Part shown: positions 54,601 through 64,000 of the stretch, piece by piece
Layout: every line of letters begins with the position of its first letter
Position numbering within the stretch: position 1 is the first letter of the stretch
Assembly: GCF_010389155.1 (NCBI RefSeq)
Contig: NC_057769.1
Coordinates: 20,088,735 to 20,152,734, forward strand
Length of the DNA stretch: 64,000 nt
Direction: 5' to 3'
Source: Erigeron canadensis
Taxonomy: Eukaryota; Streptophyta; Magnoliopsida; Asterales; Asteraceae
Notes under the pieces: generated by a model
Databases searched by the model: none
What the model saw: the letters and a program-made list of their open reading frames with translations, nothing else
What the model was told of the DNA's origin: nothing
Program-made: the position numbers and the translations under genes

Positions 54601-55110
54601 CTCATACTTGTAGTCAGGCAAGCCTTCAACAAGTTGCTTTTTGACTAAAGCATTGATGGTTTGATAATTCAAGTGAGAAAGCCTTCTATGCCACAACCAA
54701 GAATTTTTTGAGGTAGCTTTTGAAACAAGACAGATATTATCAGTTGGTTGGTTATCATCAAGATTAACTGTGAAAAGATTCTCATCACGATCTCCGCATA
54801 GGATATCAATTCCATCTAGAGTTTGGACTTTGCACAGAGATTGTCGAAAAAGAACTTGAAGGTTGTTGTCACAGAACTGTCCAACACTGAACAAGTTATG
54901 ACTCAGACCTTCAACATAATGGACTTTCTTAATGACAATTCCGTTTCTTTCAATATCCCCATAACCTAGAATTGGAGCGAAATTGTTGTTTCCGAAACGA
55001 ACAGTTCCCATGAACCTTTCAACAAAATTCTTGAGCAAGTATTTATTGCTAGTCATGTGTTTTGAACACCCGGAATCGAGTATCCATACACAGATGGTTA
55101 TTTCCTGCAA
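51660..55110 (-). pseudogene. Copia pol: protease, integrase, RT, RNase H, one frameshift
   Basis: Open frame 55110-53170 has the protease motif WILDSGCSKHMT, the HHCC zinc finger of the pre-integrase domain (HRRLSHLN..CPSC) and an integrase core with HMDLCGPM, IRSDNGTEF and ERRNR, giving the D-D-E triad. An acidic Ser/Gln-rich linker follows. Open frame 53138-51660 has the reverse transcriptase ([20 protein letters not shown], catalytic YVDDIIFG) and RNase H ([25 protein letters not shown]), ending normally at TAG. A single-base frame change at about 53170-53195 separates them. The domain order (integrase before RT) defines Ty1/copia. A stop just upstream of 55110 separates protease from gag. 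Confidence 0.92.
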
Positions 55111-55395
55111 TCAAAAATTTTAACCGACTTTAGGTACCCACTTAAAGACGGGTCCTTTGTGGTTAGTTAACACAGGCAGGGAGTATAACTTAGGATATGC
55201 ATACAAACATGCTTTAGAATCAATATGAGCATTAACAAGCACACCATCAATAAGCACATTCGTATAAAAAGTACGCACATTCACATTTGAATTAAAAGTA
55301 ACATGTTTAACAACATTCAAACAAGCACGACCATTATCATTGTTTACAGCCCCACAAGGCATAGCCTTGGATTTATTAACATTGGATTTATGGTT
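55111..55395 (-). pseudogene. Copia element 3: end of gag/protease linker
   Basis: The minus strand reads NKSKAMPCGAVNNDNGRACL, NVVKHVTFNSNVNVRTFY and GPVFKWVPKVG, text that commonly comes just before the protease in SIRE-type elements; a stop follows. The match ends at about 55395, where plus-strand gypsy gag begins. There is no LTR edge at this junction. Confidence 0.7.
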
Positions 55396-56103
55396 GATCA
55401 AGACAAGAAGAATGAGAACTACCGAACCGATATCACCGCTTTGAATGATAAGATGAATCAAAATATCAAAAGTCAACAAGCGGCGATCAAGGATTTAGGA
55501 GTAAGGCTTGATAGAATGGATAATTCTAATCGTCAACAAGGATCTTTGCCAAGTAATACCCAACAAAATCCTAAGCCTTCCGGTTCGAATGATGGAGGTA
55601 ATAAGTATCAACACCCTAATGTTAGGAATGAGCATGTAAATGCCATTACTACTCGGTCGGGTAAGGTAGTTAATTCTCCTATTTCTCCTCCTATTTCTAG
55701 TGCTACTAATGTTCCTACGCAGGTTGATAGTGAGGACGAAGAAGATGAACAAATTGATGAGGATGAGCGCCCTGAGATCCCTACTTATACTCCTCATGAG
55801 ATAGTGCCTCCTAGCCAAGGTACTTTTGATTCTCTCTTTCCTTCGCAGGGTTATCAGCAGGAGACATACTCGTATAGACCTCCCGAGTTTGATTCAGCTA
55901 CTCATACTTCGGGCTATGGGATGTATACCGGTGCTCCTCGATATGGAGGACATTTCTTTAGTTATTCTACACCGGGTGGAGGTGAGACTAGAGGACATAC
56001 AGGTATGGGTACTCCTCATGTTGCTCCGGGAGATGATTGGTTTGCTGCTGAGCGTAATCCTGATGGTGCTGACAATGTTCCCTCTGTATTCCCTGATCCT
56101 TGA
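55396..56103 (+). pseudogene. Gypsy gag C-terminal fragment
   Basis: Words such as NQNIKSQQAAIKDLGVRLD, QGSLPSNTQQNP and NAITTRSGKVV are standard for the gag end of Athila/Tat elements. A tail rich in Pro, Gly, Tyr and Ser (YGMYTGAPRYGG) follows, ending in TGA at 56101-56103. The frame is open but its start is lost at the junction; a long chance extension to 55303 lies in copia sequence. The capsid core and protease are absent. Confidence 0.8.
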
Positions 56104-58343
56104 TTTTGATGATGCTATGGTGATGAGATGGTGGTGCCGGATTCCGTGGGCATTTAGTCATCATGATTATATTTGGTTCACTTTGGTTGATGGTTCTTGA
56201 AACATTGCACATTTATTTTTTTTTCCGATTTGGTTGTAATGCCCTTTGTTGGCACTCATACATTTTACTTTTCCGTATTTAGGTTAGTTTATTTGGTATG
56301 TAAGGTAAACGCTAAGTAGGGGGGGGGGTTGGTTGGTTATTTCATTTAACTAATTTTCTAATGCTTATTATGTTTGAGTTTGTTTTGATTGTGTTTTATG
56401 CTTTTGGAGAGGAGTAATTCATATGCATATGCTGGCAGTAAGTTCAACGTCCATTCATTGTGACGATTCTACCTAGCATACCAACATTTACCAACATCCG
56501 GCAAGTTTTCGTAATTCTTTTCTTTTGTTTTTATTTTTGCTTTTACCTATTTCCCATAGATTGTCTTTAGTTCATTGTACAATGAGGACATGGTACAGCT
56601 CAAGTATGGGGGGGGGGGGTAGGTAAATAGGAAAAAGCCGGGTGAAATTGAGACTCTTTTGATGAGATTGAATAGATTTTTAACTTTTGATTGTTTGTCC
56701 TATAGTTTAATTACTTTTGTCACATAGGTTTAATCATATTAGTAACTAATTGAGCTATATTCCCTTTGGTAAAATTTTTAAATTGTGAAATTTGTTTTGA
56801 ATGATCGTTAAGGCAAATCCATTTGGGATTGATTACATGACTAGTACACTCTACCACAAAGGCTTTTGGATTTATCTGGAAGTAAGAGTCTCTTTTAGAG
56901 CTTTGAACTATGATGTGCAAGTTTGAGGTTAATTTATTCCATTTCCGTTTTTCTTTCTTTGATATGAGTGTGCCGGTGATTGCATTGATTCAAGAACTTG
57001 TCTTAGTTGATCGTCCCGTAGTTTGCTAGATGATAAAGAGGTAAATTTAGGTTTAAACCCGTTATGTCTATCATTGTTTGACCATGTTCGTATGCATGTG
57101 TTTTAGTAGCTAATCACATTGGTTAGTGAATTTCCCTTGTTTAACCTTTGTTGCACTCATTTTTAGTGCAAGATACACTTAGAAAACTTGTTGAGCCTAG
57201 CCTTTTCGTTTGTGTTTAAATCCACTTAAATATATAACCTATCCTCACCATACCGATAGTCGAAATCCTTGGTTGTTTATTAGTTGCCTATACGAGTTGG
57301 ATGATGTGGGGATTGTCTTGGTTGTGTTGGGTTGGTAGATTTCCTTTTAATGGGGAGGATCGATTCGTCATAATTATGGAGAAGTCTAGATTGTTCTAAT
57401 TAGTATTAGTTATGATTTGTCAACAAATTTTCAAAATTGTAAAAAGGGGGTACCAATTAGATAGGGTAAAAGTAGTTCATTGAAAAGAAAAAGAGAATGA
57501 AAAGAATGAAAAACAGAAAAAATGAAAGAAAAAGAAGAACTTGGACTATCAATTGGTATTTCCCTAATTTTTGGCAAATAAATGTAGAGTTGGTACATAA
57601 GTTTAAACCAACAAAGTTTTTTTTTTTTTTTTGATTGATTATAATCTTCATTTGGACTTGACAAAGTTCGTTAAAGCTAACATTGGTATGTTATGGTGGT
57701 TAGAAGTCGTTTAGAAGGTCATACACCACAATGGTGTTGGTATTAATCGTTCTATTGGGGAATAATGTCGGGAGAACGTCTTTTGGGTTGTGGATAGATG
57801 GCAACTAGTGATATGGGTTGTGTTGGACTAGACTATATGTAAAACCTTGTTAATTGTTTGTGTTATTTTTTTTAACACCAATTATATCCCTAAATTCCCA
57901 AACACATTGTTAAATACCCTTGTGAGCCTTTGTACATTTCAACCATGTTATTTACCTCTTTTGATAGATGTTATATGGTGTTTGCACCATGGCGACATAG
58001 GGACGATTCTATTACAAGCCTATGGTTAAAATATATGCATCACGACTAGGTTTCGAGTGATTGATATGATATTTCAACCCAATAGTTTGTTAGTTGGAGA
58101 AAGTTAGTTGAGATGTTCTTCTTTGATTTGATTAAAGTGCTTAGTCGTGTTTTCAAGGCTTGTGGATCATTCAAGTATTGTCAAACATTTCAATTTTTCA
58201 TTTAAGATTAAAAATGCTTAACTATTCTTATGGTTTTGCTTCTTTTTGGATTAATGTCATGTTTTGCAATTGAGAACTAAGGGAATGAATGTTTTGAAAC
58301 CTGAATTTGCTTGAGGACAAGCAAGGCTTAAGTATGGGGGATT
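56104..58343 (+). other. Non-coding stretch before the Tat LTR
   Basis: No gene. G-runs follow A/T-rich text at about 56319-56327, 56606-56618 and 58335-58339. The last (AAGTATGGGGGATT) abuts the LTR and is the probable polypurine tract; the earlier ones resemble it and may be internal copies. A T-run of 18 lies near 57615. Confidence 0.5.
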
Positions 58344-59841
58344 TGATATGTCCATTTATATGCATATTCCCATATCATTTATAAGTCGTTTTAAGCTTAA
58401 TTATGTGTAAATTATATGTATATTCGATGCTTTAATGGTGTTATTAGTGATTTCAGGCTTAGAAAAGGTAAAATGGTTAGAAATAGCTTTCGGAGGACTA
58501 GAAGATGCCCTAGGATGGTTCGTGGACGCATACGAGTGAAGACGGAATGAAAACTACAAGTTTTAGCTGAAAACGGGGCAGGTGCGTCGCACCTGGTAGA
58601 GTGGTGCGGAGCATTTTCTCATTAGAAACTTGGAAGTTGTTGGAAAGCAGGGAGGTGCGACGCACCAACCCTGTGGTGCGTCGCATATCGGGCAGTATTA
58701 TTTTTGGAAACAAGGCTAGGTGCGCCGCACCTGAAGCTTGGTGCGTCGCACCTGTAGGTCGGTTTGTGAAGACTTTTTGCAAACTCTATAAATACAAGAC
58801 CATAACCCTCCCATTCGATATACAATCACCTCTAGTCGATTTTAGGGTTCTTTGGGGCTATTGTCAGCAGCTTTTTCGTCCATCAAGGTCTAAGGGTTGT
58901 TCGTGAGCTTCAAGGCATTCGGTTGTCGATTTTCTTAGCGTCTACTTGTTTTCTACACATTGGTACAATATGTTCTTCTATATTCTTACTCTTTGTGCTT
59001 TGTTTTTGATTATGAGTAGCTAAATAATTCGTCATCCACTGAGATGAAGTGATACATTGAATAATGGTTGCATAAATCTTTTGAATTCAAGTTGATTTGA
59101 TTTAACGTTGTGTCGTAATCTTAGCTAATTAATTCTTTGTTATTTAACTCTTAATTGCGGATAGTTTTTGCATGATCTCAGTGGTAACTTAGGTTGTGTA
59201 GAAGTTATTTTGATTGCTTGGTTAGAAGCAATTGTTTCTATGACGGGTACGGTAGAAAGTAATTAATAGTTAATAAGGGTTAACGGGTTAATGGTTGGGT
59301 ACAATCAATAGACACAATTGTTATCTAAATAACCAAAACAATTAGTTGGCTAGGAAAGTTATGAAAGTCGTCTTGGGGTACCGGTCTTAGTAATGGAACT
59401 AGTTAATTAAGGAAATTGAATAAAGTAACGAACTTGACGGGTACGGAGTGAGTCTTTGTTTGGTTCTCGGTTATAAAATCAACATATTTGAATTGGTTCT
59501 TAAATTATATGCAACCTAAATAATGTGTATCATGGGGTCGAAGTGGATGATCTTCTCATCTTATTTGATTTAAAACAATTCTCTTTTCGATAAATTCTTA
59601 GGAATTTCTAACTCTTTCAATCAACTAACTTTTAATATAAAAAACAAGATGACGTGGTGTCTTTAAAAACCAAACTCTTCTTAACTACTTAAAACTCGCT
59701 AGCTCTTTGTAGTCTCCATGGAATGAACCTTTACTTACTTTCATCTATATAGCATACGAACGGGTCCACTGCCCGATTGTATGTAGTATTCGATTTGAAG
59801 TATTTTTAAGGATTTTAATTTAACTAGATTTAAACACATCA
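58344..59841 (+). repeat. 3' LTR of the Tat-like element (1498 bp)
   Basis: Starts TGATATGTCC and ends AACACATCA (complement TGATGTGTT), giving an imperfect terminal repeat. A TATA box lies at 58787-58794 (TATAAATA). Upstream of it, 58578-58752 holds palindromes GGTGCGTCGCACC, GGTGCGACGCACC and GGTGCGCCGCACC, at about 58581, 58653, 58719 and 58740, with partial copies at 58602 and 58675. Confidence 0.75.
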
Positions 59842-61521
59842 GATCTCGTTGTTCAAAGAAATATTTGAGGCTTTTATGATCGGAATAGATGGTAAACTTG
59901 ACTCCATAGAGTTAGTGGCGCCAAATTTTTAAAGCGAAGACCACCGCCGCTAACTCCAAATCATGAGTAGGGTACCGTTTCTCATGCTCTTTCAATTGCC
60001 TTGAAGCATAGGCAATGACTTTACCCCGTTGCATAAGAACACAACCAAGGCCATTAGATGATGCATCACAATACACCACCATATCTTCAAAGCCATCGGG
60101 TAAAACAAGAACCGGTGCTTGACTTAACCTTTCTTGAAGTTGTTGGAAGGCCATCTCTTGTTCACTCGTCCATTCAAACTTGATGTTCTTACGAGTTAAC
60201 TTGGTCAATGGGGAAGCTATTTTAGAAAAGTCTTGGATGAAACGACGGTAATAGCCCGCTAGCCCAAGAAAACTTCTAATTTCTGACGGATTCTTAGGTT
60301 GCTCCCACTTCATCACCGCACTAATCTTAGCCGGATCCATCATAATTCCTTCACTATTAACCACATGACCAAGGAATTGCACTTCCCATATCCAAAACTC
60401 ACATTTGGAAACTTTGCATAGAGCTTCTCTTTTCGTAAGGTTTCCAAAACCTCCCTTAAGTGAACTTCATGATCGGATGAACTTTTTGAGTAAATGAGAA
60501 TGTCATCAATGAAGACGATCACGGACTTATCGAGCATAGGGCGACAAACACGGTTCATGAGGTCCATGAAAGCCGCAGGAGCATTAGTAAGGCCAAATGG
60601 CCTGACAACGAATTCAAAATGACCATAACGAGTCCGAAAGGCGGTTTTAGGAATATCTTCTTCACGTACTTTGAGTTGGTGGTAACCCGAACGAAGATCA
60701 ATTTTGGAAAAGTACGAAGCTCCTTGGAGTTGATCGAATAAATCGTCGATTCTAGGCAAAGGATACTTGTTCTTTACAGTGACTTTGTTGAGCTCGCGAT
60801 AGTCGATGCACATTCGCATGCTTCCATCCTTCTTCCTTACAAAAAGTATCGGTGCACCCCATGGAGAATTACTAGGTCGAATAAAACCCTTGTCAAGTAA
60901 TTCTTGTAGTTGCTTCATCATCTCTTGCATTTCCGTTGGAGCCAAACGATAAGGAGCTTTAGCAATGGGGTTGGCTCCTGGAATAAGATCAATTGAGAAT
61001 TCAACTTGCCGTTCAGGAGGAATGCCCGGCAAGTCTTCGGGAAAAACATCGACGAATTCATTAACAATAGGGATGTCTTCGATAAATAGGGGTTGCTTCT
61101 CAACATCTACGATGTGAGCAAGATAAGCATGACATCCATGAGATATGTAGCGGTTGGCACGAGTAAAAGTACACACGGATATAGAACGTCCTTTCCTATC
61201 ACCGTAAACCACCAAATCTTCGCCCTTAGAAGTCTTCAAATATACCGCTTTTTCATCACACGCGATCTTGGCGTTACAAGAGCTCAACCAATCCATACCT
61301 AAGATTATGTCAAACTCTCCCATTGGAAAAGGAATTAGATTAGCTTGGAAGAGTTCCGAAGAGATTTTGATTTCACACCCTTTATACACATCCTTCACTA
61401 CTTCCGTCCTATCATTACCAACCTCAACTTGCAAAGTATTTTCTAGACATGACTTAGACACGGGAATAACATGAGTTACTCTAGTTGCAACAAATGATCT
61501 ATTCGCCCCCGAATCAAAGAG
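59842..61521 (-). pseudogene. Gypsy protease and reverse transcriptase, RNase H cut
   Basis: Protease motif [11 protein letters not shown] begins next to a TGA at about 61522, with the second motif DIILGMDWL. The reverse transcriptase follows: [53 protein letters not shown] and the catalytic [12 protein letters not shown] frame change near 60385 leads to the second open piece (60382-59912) with [23 protein letters not shown] and RNase H start [16 protein letters not shown] stop replaces Tyr near 59910 and the frame ends where the Tat LTR begins (..SDHKSLK..FEQRD). Typical chromovirus order and motifs. Confidence 0.88.
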
Positions 61522-62811
61522 AATTCACATAGGCACATTATATACAAGAAATGTACCTGTGACCACATCATCGGTGTCTCTTGCTTGCTCCACCGTGAGT
61601 TGAAAAGATCTTCCACGTAGGTTTCCATGAACTTGAGCGTTCTTCCTCTCCGCCTCCCACTTTCTCTCTTCTAGCCTCTCTTCCTCGGTCAACTTAGGGC
61701 ATGAGCTTCTCATATAACCCTCTTCAAAGCACTTGAAGCAAATAAGGGGTTTTTGAGGTTTAGACCTACATTCCCGACTAGTGTGCCCCGGCTTCCCACA
61801 AGTATAACAACCCTTGTCCGCCGCCCTACATACTCCCGAATGATTTTTCTTGCATTGGCGACAAAAAGGAACATTTCTTCTATTTGAGTGGTTCCCAGAA
61901 CCACTATCTTGTCTAGGCCGCTTGTTTGGAGAATTCACATCTTCATACCTTCTTTTCAACACACCTTCATCAACCCTTGACATCTCAATTTCATGATCTC
62001 GGGCCACATCTGCCAACATGGAGAAAGACTCCATTTGACGCAAACTAATCTTCTCCCGAAGGTTCTTCCTCAACTTCAAATAAAATTGCTACTTGAGCAA
62101 TTAGTCATTTTCAAGAAATTCCGGACAAAATTGAGCCTTGTCCAAGAATTAGGCTCGAAATTCGTTCAAGCTCATGTTGCCTTGACAATCATTGAGGAAT
62201 TCACTCCTCAACTTAGTTACCTCGGCCTCCGACCGGAACTCCTTGAAAAACATTTCCTTAAATTCGGGCCATTCCACATTATCTAGCGCCTCTTTCTTGA
62301 TAGCCAACAAACCATCCCACCATCTCTTCCCACTGTTTCTAAGCATGCCCACCGCAAATATAACTTTAAGATGTGAGGGACATTGACTAGTACGGAAAGC
62401 CCCTTCTATCTCCGATATCCACCTCGTACAAACAATGGGATCACGATCACCGTGATACTCCGGAGGGTGGCACACTTCAAAGTCTCGAAAGGTGAACTTC
62501 TTCTTGTAACTTCTTTCCCCCGTTACTTCCACCTCCTTCTCCCCTTCACTCTTTTTGCCTTTATCCTTGGCATCACGTTTCTCAAATTCCCGTTGCACGT
62601 TAATTGCAACCTCTTCCCTGATCATTTGAGCTATATGATTATTCATAGCCCCTTCCATTGTCGCATTCAACCTCTTAAGTAAAACGGGAGTGTACTTTTC
62701 TAAAGCTCTCCCTATTTGGTCCGATATGTCCATGCTATCCTCATCAAATATAGGCTCTTCTTCTTCGTGTTGTCTATGGTGTTCATCTTTGTCGTTGTGT
62801 TAATCAGCCAT
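61522..62811 (-). pseudogene. Gypsy gag with two zinc knuckles, broken by stops
   Basis: The start is the ATG at 62811-62809 (MAD, then TAA at codon 4). The capsid domain has FRDFEVCHPPEYHG, RWISEIEGAFRTSQCP and WPEFKEMFFKEF. Three stops fall at about 62146, 62095 and 62088 where Gln is expected. C-terminal zinc-binding motifs are CRQCKKNHSGVC, CYTCGKPGHTSREC and CFKCFEEGYMRSSC. All pieces are in one frame, so the lesions are point changes (mostly CAA or CAG to TAA or TAG). Confidence 0.85.
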
Positions 62812-63122
62812 ACTATAATAAGATTGAATAAACGGATTTAATTTCATAACCTATCTCTACACGCTCAAACTAAAACCACACCTATAATTTCATACTAAAC
62901 CGTCTCACGGTTTGATGTCGTTAGTTTATCAATTGTTAGTACTTCAACCACAATAAGGCCGGCTTCTTATTGTGCTTTAAATACTAGCAAGTGGATAAAC
63001 TAGCATCATCAAACGCATCTTTCGGTCCCATATAAAATTTCGGTCACCTAAGGTCGAGTCTCAACGAAGGTTTAAGTCTAGGCACTCTCTTCACGAGGGA
63101 ATACCTAAATCCCTTAAACCTT

Positions 63123-63135
63123 GGCTCTGATACCA
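63123..63135 (-). promoter_or_regulatory. Primer binding site, initiator Met-tRNA
   Basis: Minus-strand TGGTATCAGAGCC, complementary to the 3' end of initiator methionine tRNA, lies two bases from the LTR edge. The 310-base leader between it and gag contains no gene. Confidence 0.9.
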
Positions 63136-63137
63136 AC

Positions 63138-64000
63138 TTAAAAGGACTAGACTCGATAAACCGAAGTACAAAAAAAAAAAAAAAGTTTTTTTTTTTTACA
63201 CCCCACTACGCCGCAGTGGAAAGCCTCAGCAAAGAAAGGGACAAAGCCCCACTGAGCCGCAGTGGGCTTGACACCCTCTCACTGCGCCGCAATAGGAAGA
63301 ACATCAATTCTGGTCGAGGAAAACCACTGCGCCGCAGTGGGCAGCACATCAGCAACCCTAAAACATTTTTGACACTAAATCGAACTAGTGACCTTCAAAT
63401 TTCAAAACGAACTTTACAAAGCACTTTCCAGAGATTACCAACAACATTACAAACACGTTGTATACATAATTACAATTTAGTCTAGTTTCAAAACCCTTGA
63501 ACACCAAGAATGGCTCATTTACCCATTTGACGTTATTTTTGTCCAAATACAACTTCACATTTTGCTTAAACTTACACTTGCCCATTTACACAATTTAACC
63601 AAAACAAGACCATCAAAACGAAATGTATCAAGAGCCAAAGGGAGAGGGACTTCTAAGCCTCTAAAAGCCAAAACTAGCCATTCATCCATGAATGACCTAA
63701 TACCTTCAAATCTTGCAAAATACCACTTCAAGCTCTATCAAATCTTTCAAATCAACCACACTAGTTCCTTCTTCCGGAACTACCTATAAAAGAGTAAACA
63801 ACTAAAATATAAGCAAAGGCTTAGTGAATATACTTGCATACATTTACGAATACGAAGGAGGGCAAGGTACAAGGACTTTTACATGTAACCTATGGCATCG
63901 TCATGTCACATTTACATATTCACCTTGCACGCTAACAACACATATATGGATCCATATAAGCTAAACAATCACATCTATCAGGATTCTTAGGCCCCGGAGG
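63138..64000 (-). repeat. 5' LTR of the chromovirus-like element (partial)
   Basis: Runs off the right edge. On the minus strand it matches 28080-28420 of the other LTR (GGGGCCTAAGAATCC and what follows). Its inner end, CGAGTCTAGTCCTTTTAAG, is diverged from the GAGTCGGGACGTTACA end of that copy. Palindromes CCACTGCGGCGCAGTGG and variants cluster at 63209-63345, and an A/T homopolymer pair lies at 63170-63197. Confidence 0.7.

Larger units (their letters stand above)
48599..55395 (-). mobile_element. SIRE-like copia element 3, 5'-truncated
   Basis: Right to left: remnant of the gag-protease linker (55395-55111), pol (55110-51660), long spacer (51659-48923), polypurine tract (48922-48912) and 3' LTR (48911-48599). 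Gag and the 5' LTR are missing: at about 55395 the sequence switches to a plus-strand gypsy gag. On the other side the LTR abuts the copia gag fragment. Apart from one frame change, pol is whole, so this may be the youngest copia copy here. Confidence 0.8.
55396..59841 (+). mobile_element. Tat/Athila-like gypsy element without pol
   Basis: Gag C-terminus (55396-56103), a long non-coding stretch with several G-runs, polypurine tract (about 58335-58343) and LTR (58344-59841). The 5' LTR and N-terminal gag are missing at the junction with copia element 3, and no pol is seen. The phrase GAGGACATGGTACAGCTCAAGTATGGGG (about 56582-56610) is typical of the region after pol in Athila/Tat elements, so pol may have been deleted or the element may be a gag-only type. 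Its LTR interrupts the RNase H coding sequence of the element to the right. Confidence 0.7.
59842..64000 (-). mobile_element. Chromovirus-like gypsy element (Tekay/Del type), 5' part
   Basis: Right to left: LTR (64000-63138, running off the window), PBS (63135-63123), leader, gag (62811-61522) and pol (61521-59842). It is cut in RNase H at 59841 by the Tat LTR; integrase and the 3' LTR are not seen. The LTR family is that of 27356-29031. Gag and pol share one frame except for a late shift, but several stops make it dead. Confidence 0.8.

Noticed and set aside
55303..55395. Extending the plus-strand gag frame left to 55303
   Set aside because: That part lies opposite copia coding text on the minus strand and is open by chance; gag-like residues begin only after about 55395.
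57431..57664. Minus-strand frame rich in Phe, Leu and Lys
   Set aside because: It is produced by A-rich and T-run sequence in the non-coding part of the Tat-like element, and the same DNA is open in two frames.
59842..62811. Possible functional gag-pol gene
   Set aside because: Several in-frame stops, a frame change and loss of integrase by insertion show that it is a dead element.

Overview
This window looks like nuclear DNA from a flowering plant. It is AT-rich and intron-bearing, and it is dominated by nested, decayed LTR retrotransposons. A eudicot is very likely from the 19-exon receptor kinase and the SIRE-like, Tat-like and chromovirus-like elements. The repeat flavour makes me lean to a daisy-family genome, but that is an impression, not something shown here. 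I see only one gene that is plainly intact: an HPCA1-type leucine-rich-repeat receptor kinase at 40992-47444 (+), 19 exons, 962 codons with consistent splice phases.

Left part (1-29031), a stack of retroelements. At 1-6770 is the 3' part of a SIRE-like copia element (post-pol spacer full of hairpins, broken env-like reading frame, polypurine tract, LTR). Next come a chromovirus-type LTR (6771-8851) and a 5'-truncated LINE (8852-9847). A minus-strand gypsy element (9848-13925) sits inside the gag of a second, minus-strand copia element. That gag is also split by a 4.1-kb solo LTR (16549-20669, target duplication CATAC), and its leader is split by a composite element (21513-27178, target duplication AACAC). 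A further LTR (27356-29031) abuts a broken FAR1/MULE-transposase-like gene (29032-30900).

Middle part (30900-40990): gene-poor, with a nested set of inverted repeats (34013-35718), a dead kinase fragment (36013-36176), a hAT-like non-autonomous element with an 8-bp target duplication and an internal 183-bp tandem array (37574-38789), and a TIR element filled with a minisatellite (39022-40164). The HPCA1-like gene follows, with a tRNA-derived SINE in one intron and a foldback MITE in another.

Right part (47445-64000): a copia gag fragment (+) interrupted by a third, minus-strand SIRE-like copia element (48599-55395) with a nearly whole pol. This is joined to a pol-less Tat/Athila-like gypsy element (+, 55396-59841), whose LTR interrupts a minus-strand chromovirus-like gypsy element (59842-64000).

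The most interesting signal is not a gene. The spacers of the SIRE-like elements carry arrays of hairpins. Five long hairpins in two separate elements share an 18-nt loop while their arms (roughly 12-35 nt) differ in sequence but still pair. A second family of three 27-nt hairpins at an exact 56-bp spacing shows paired compensatory changes. This suggests a selected nucleic-acid structure in the untranslated parts of these elements.
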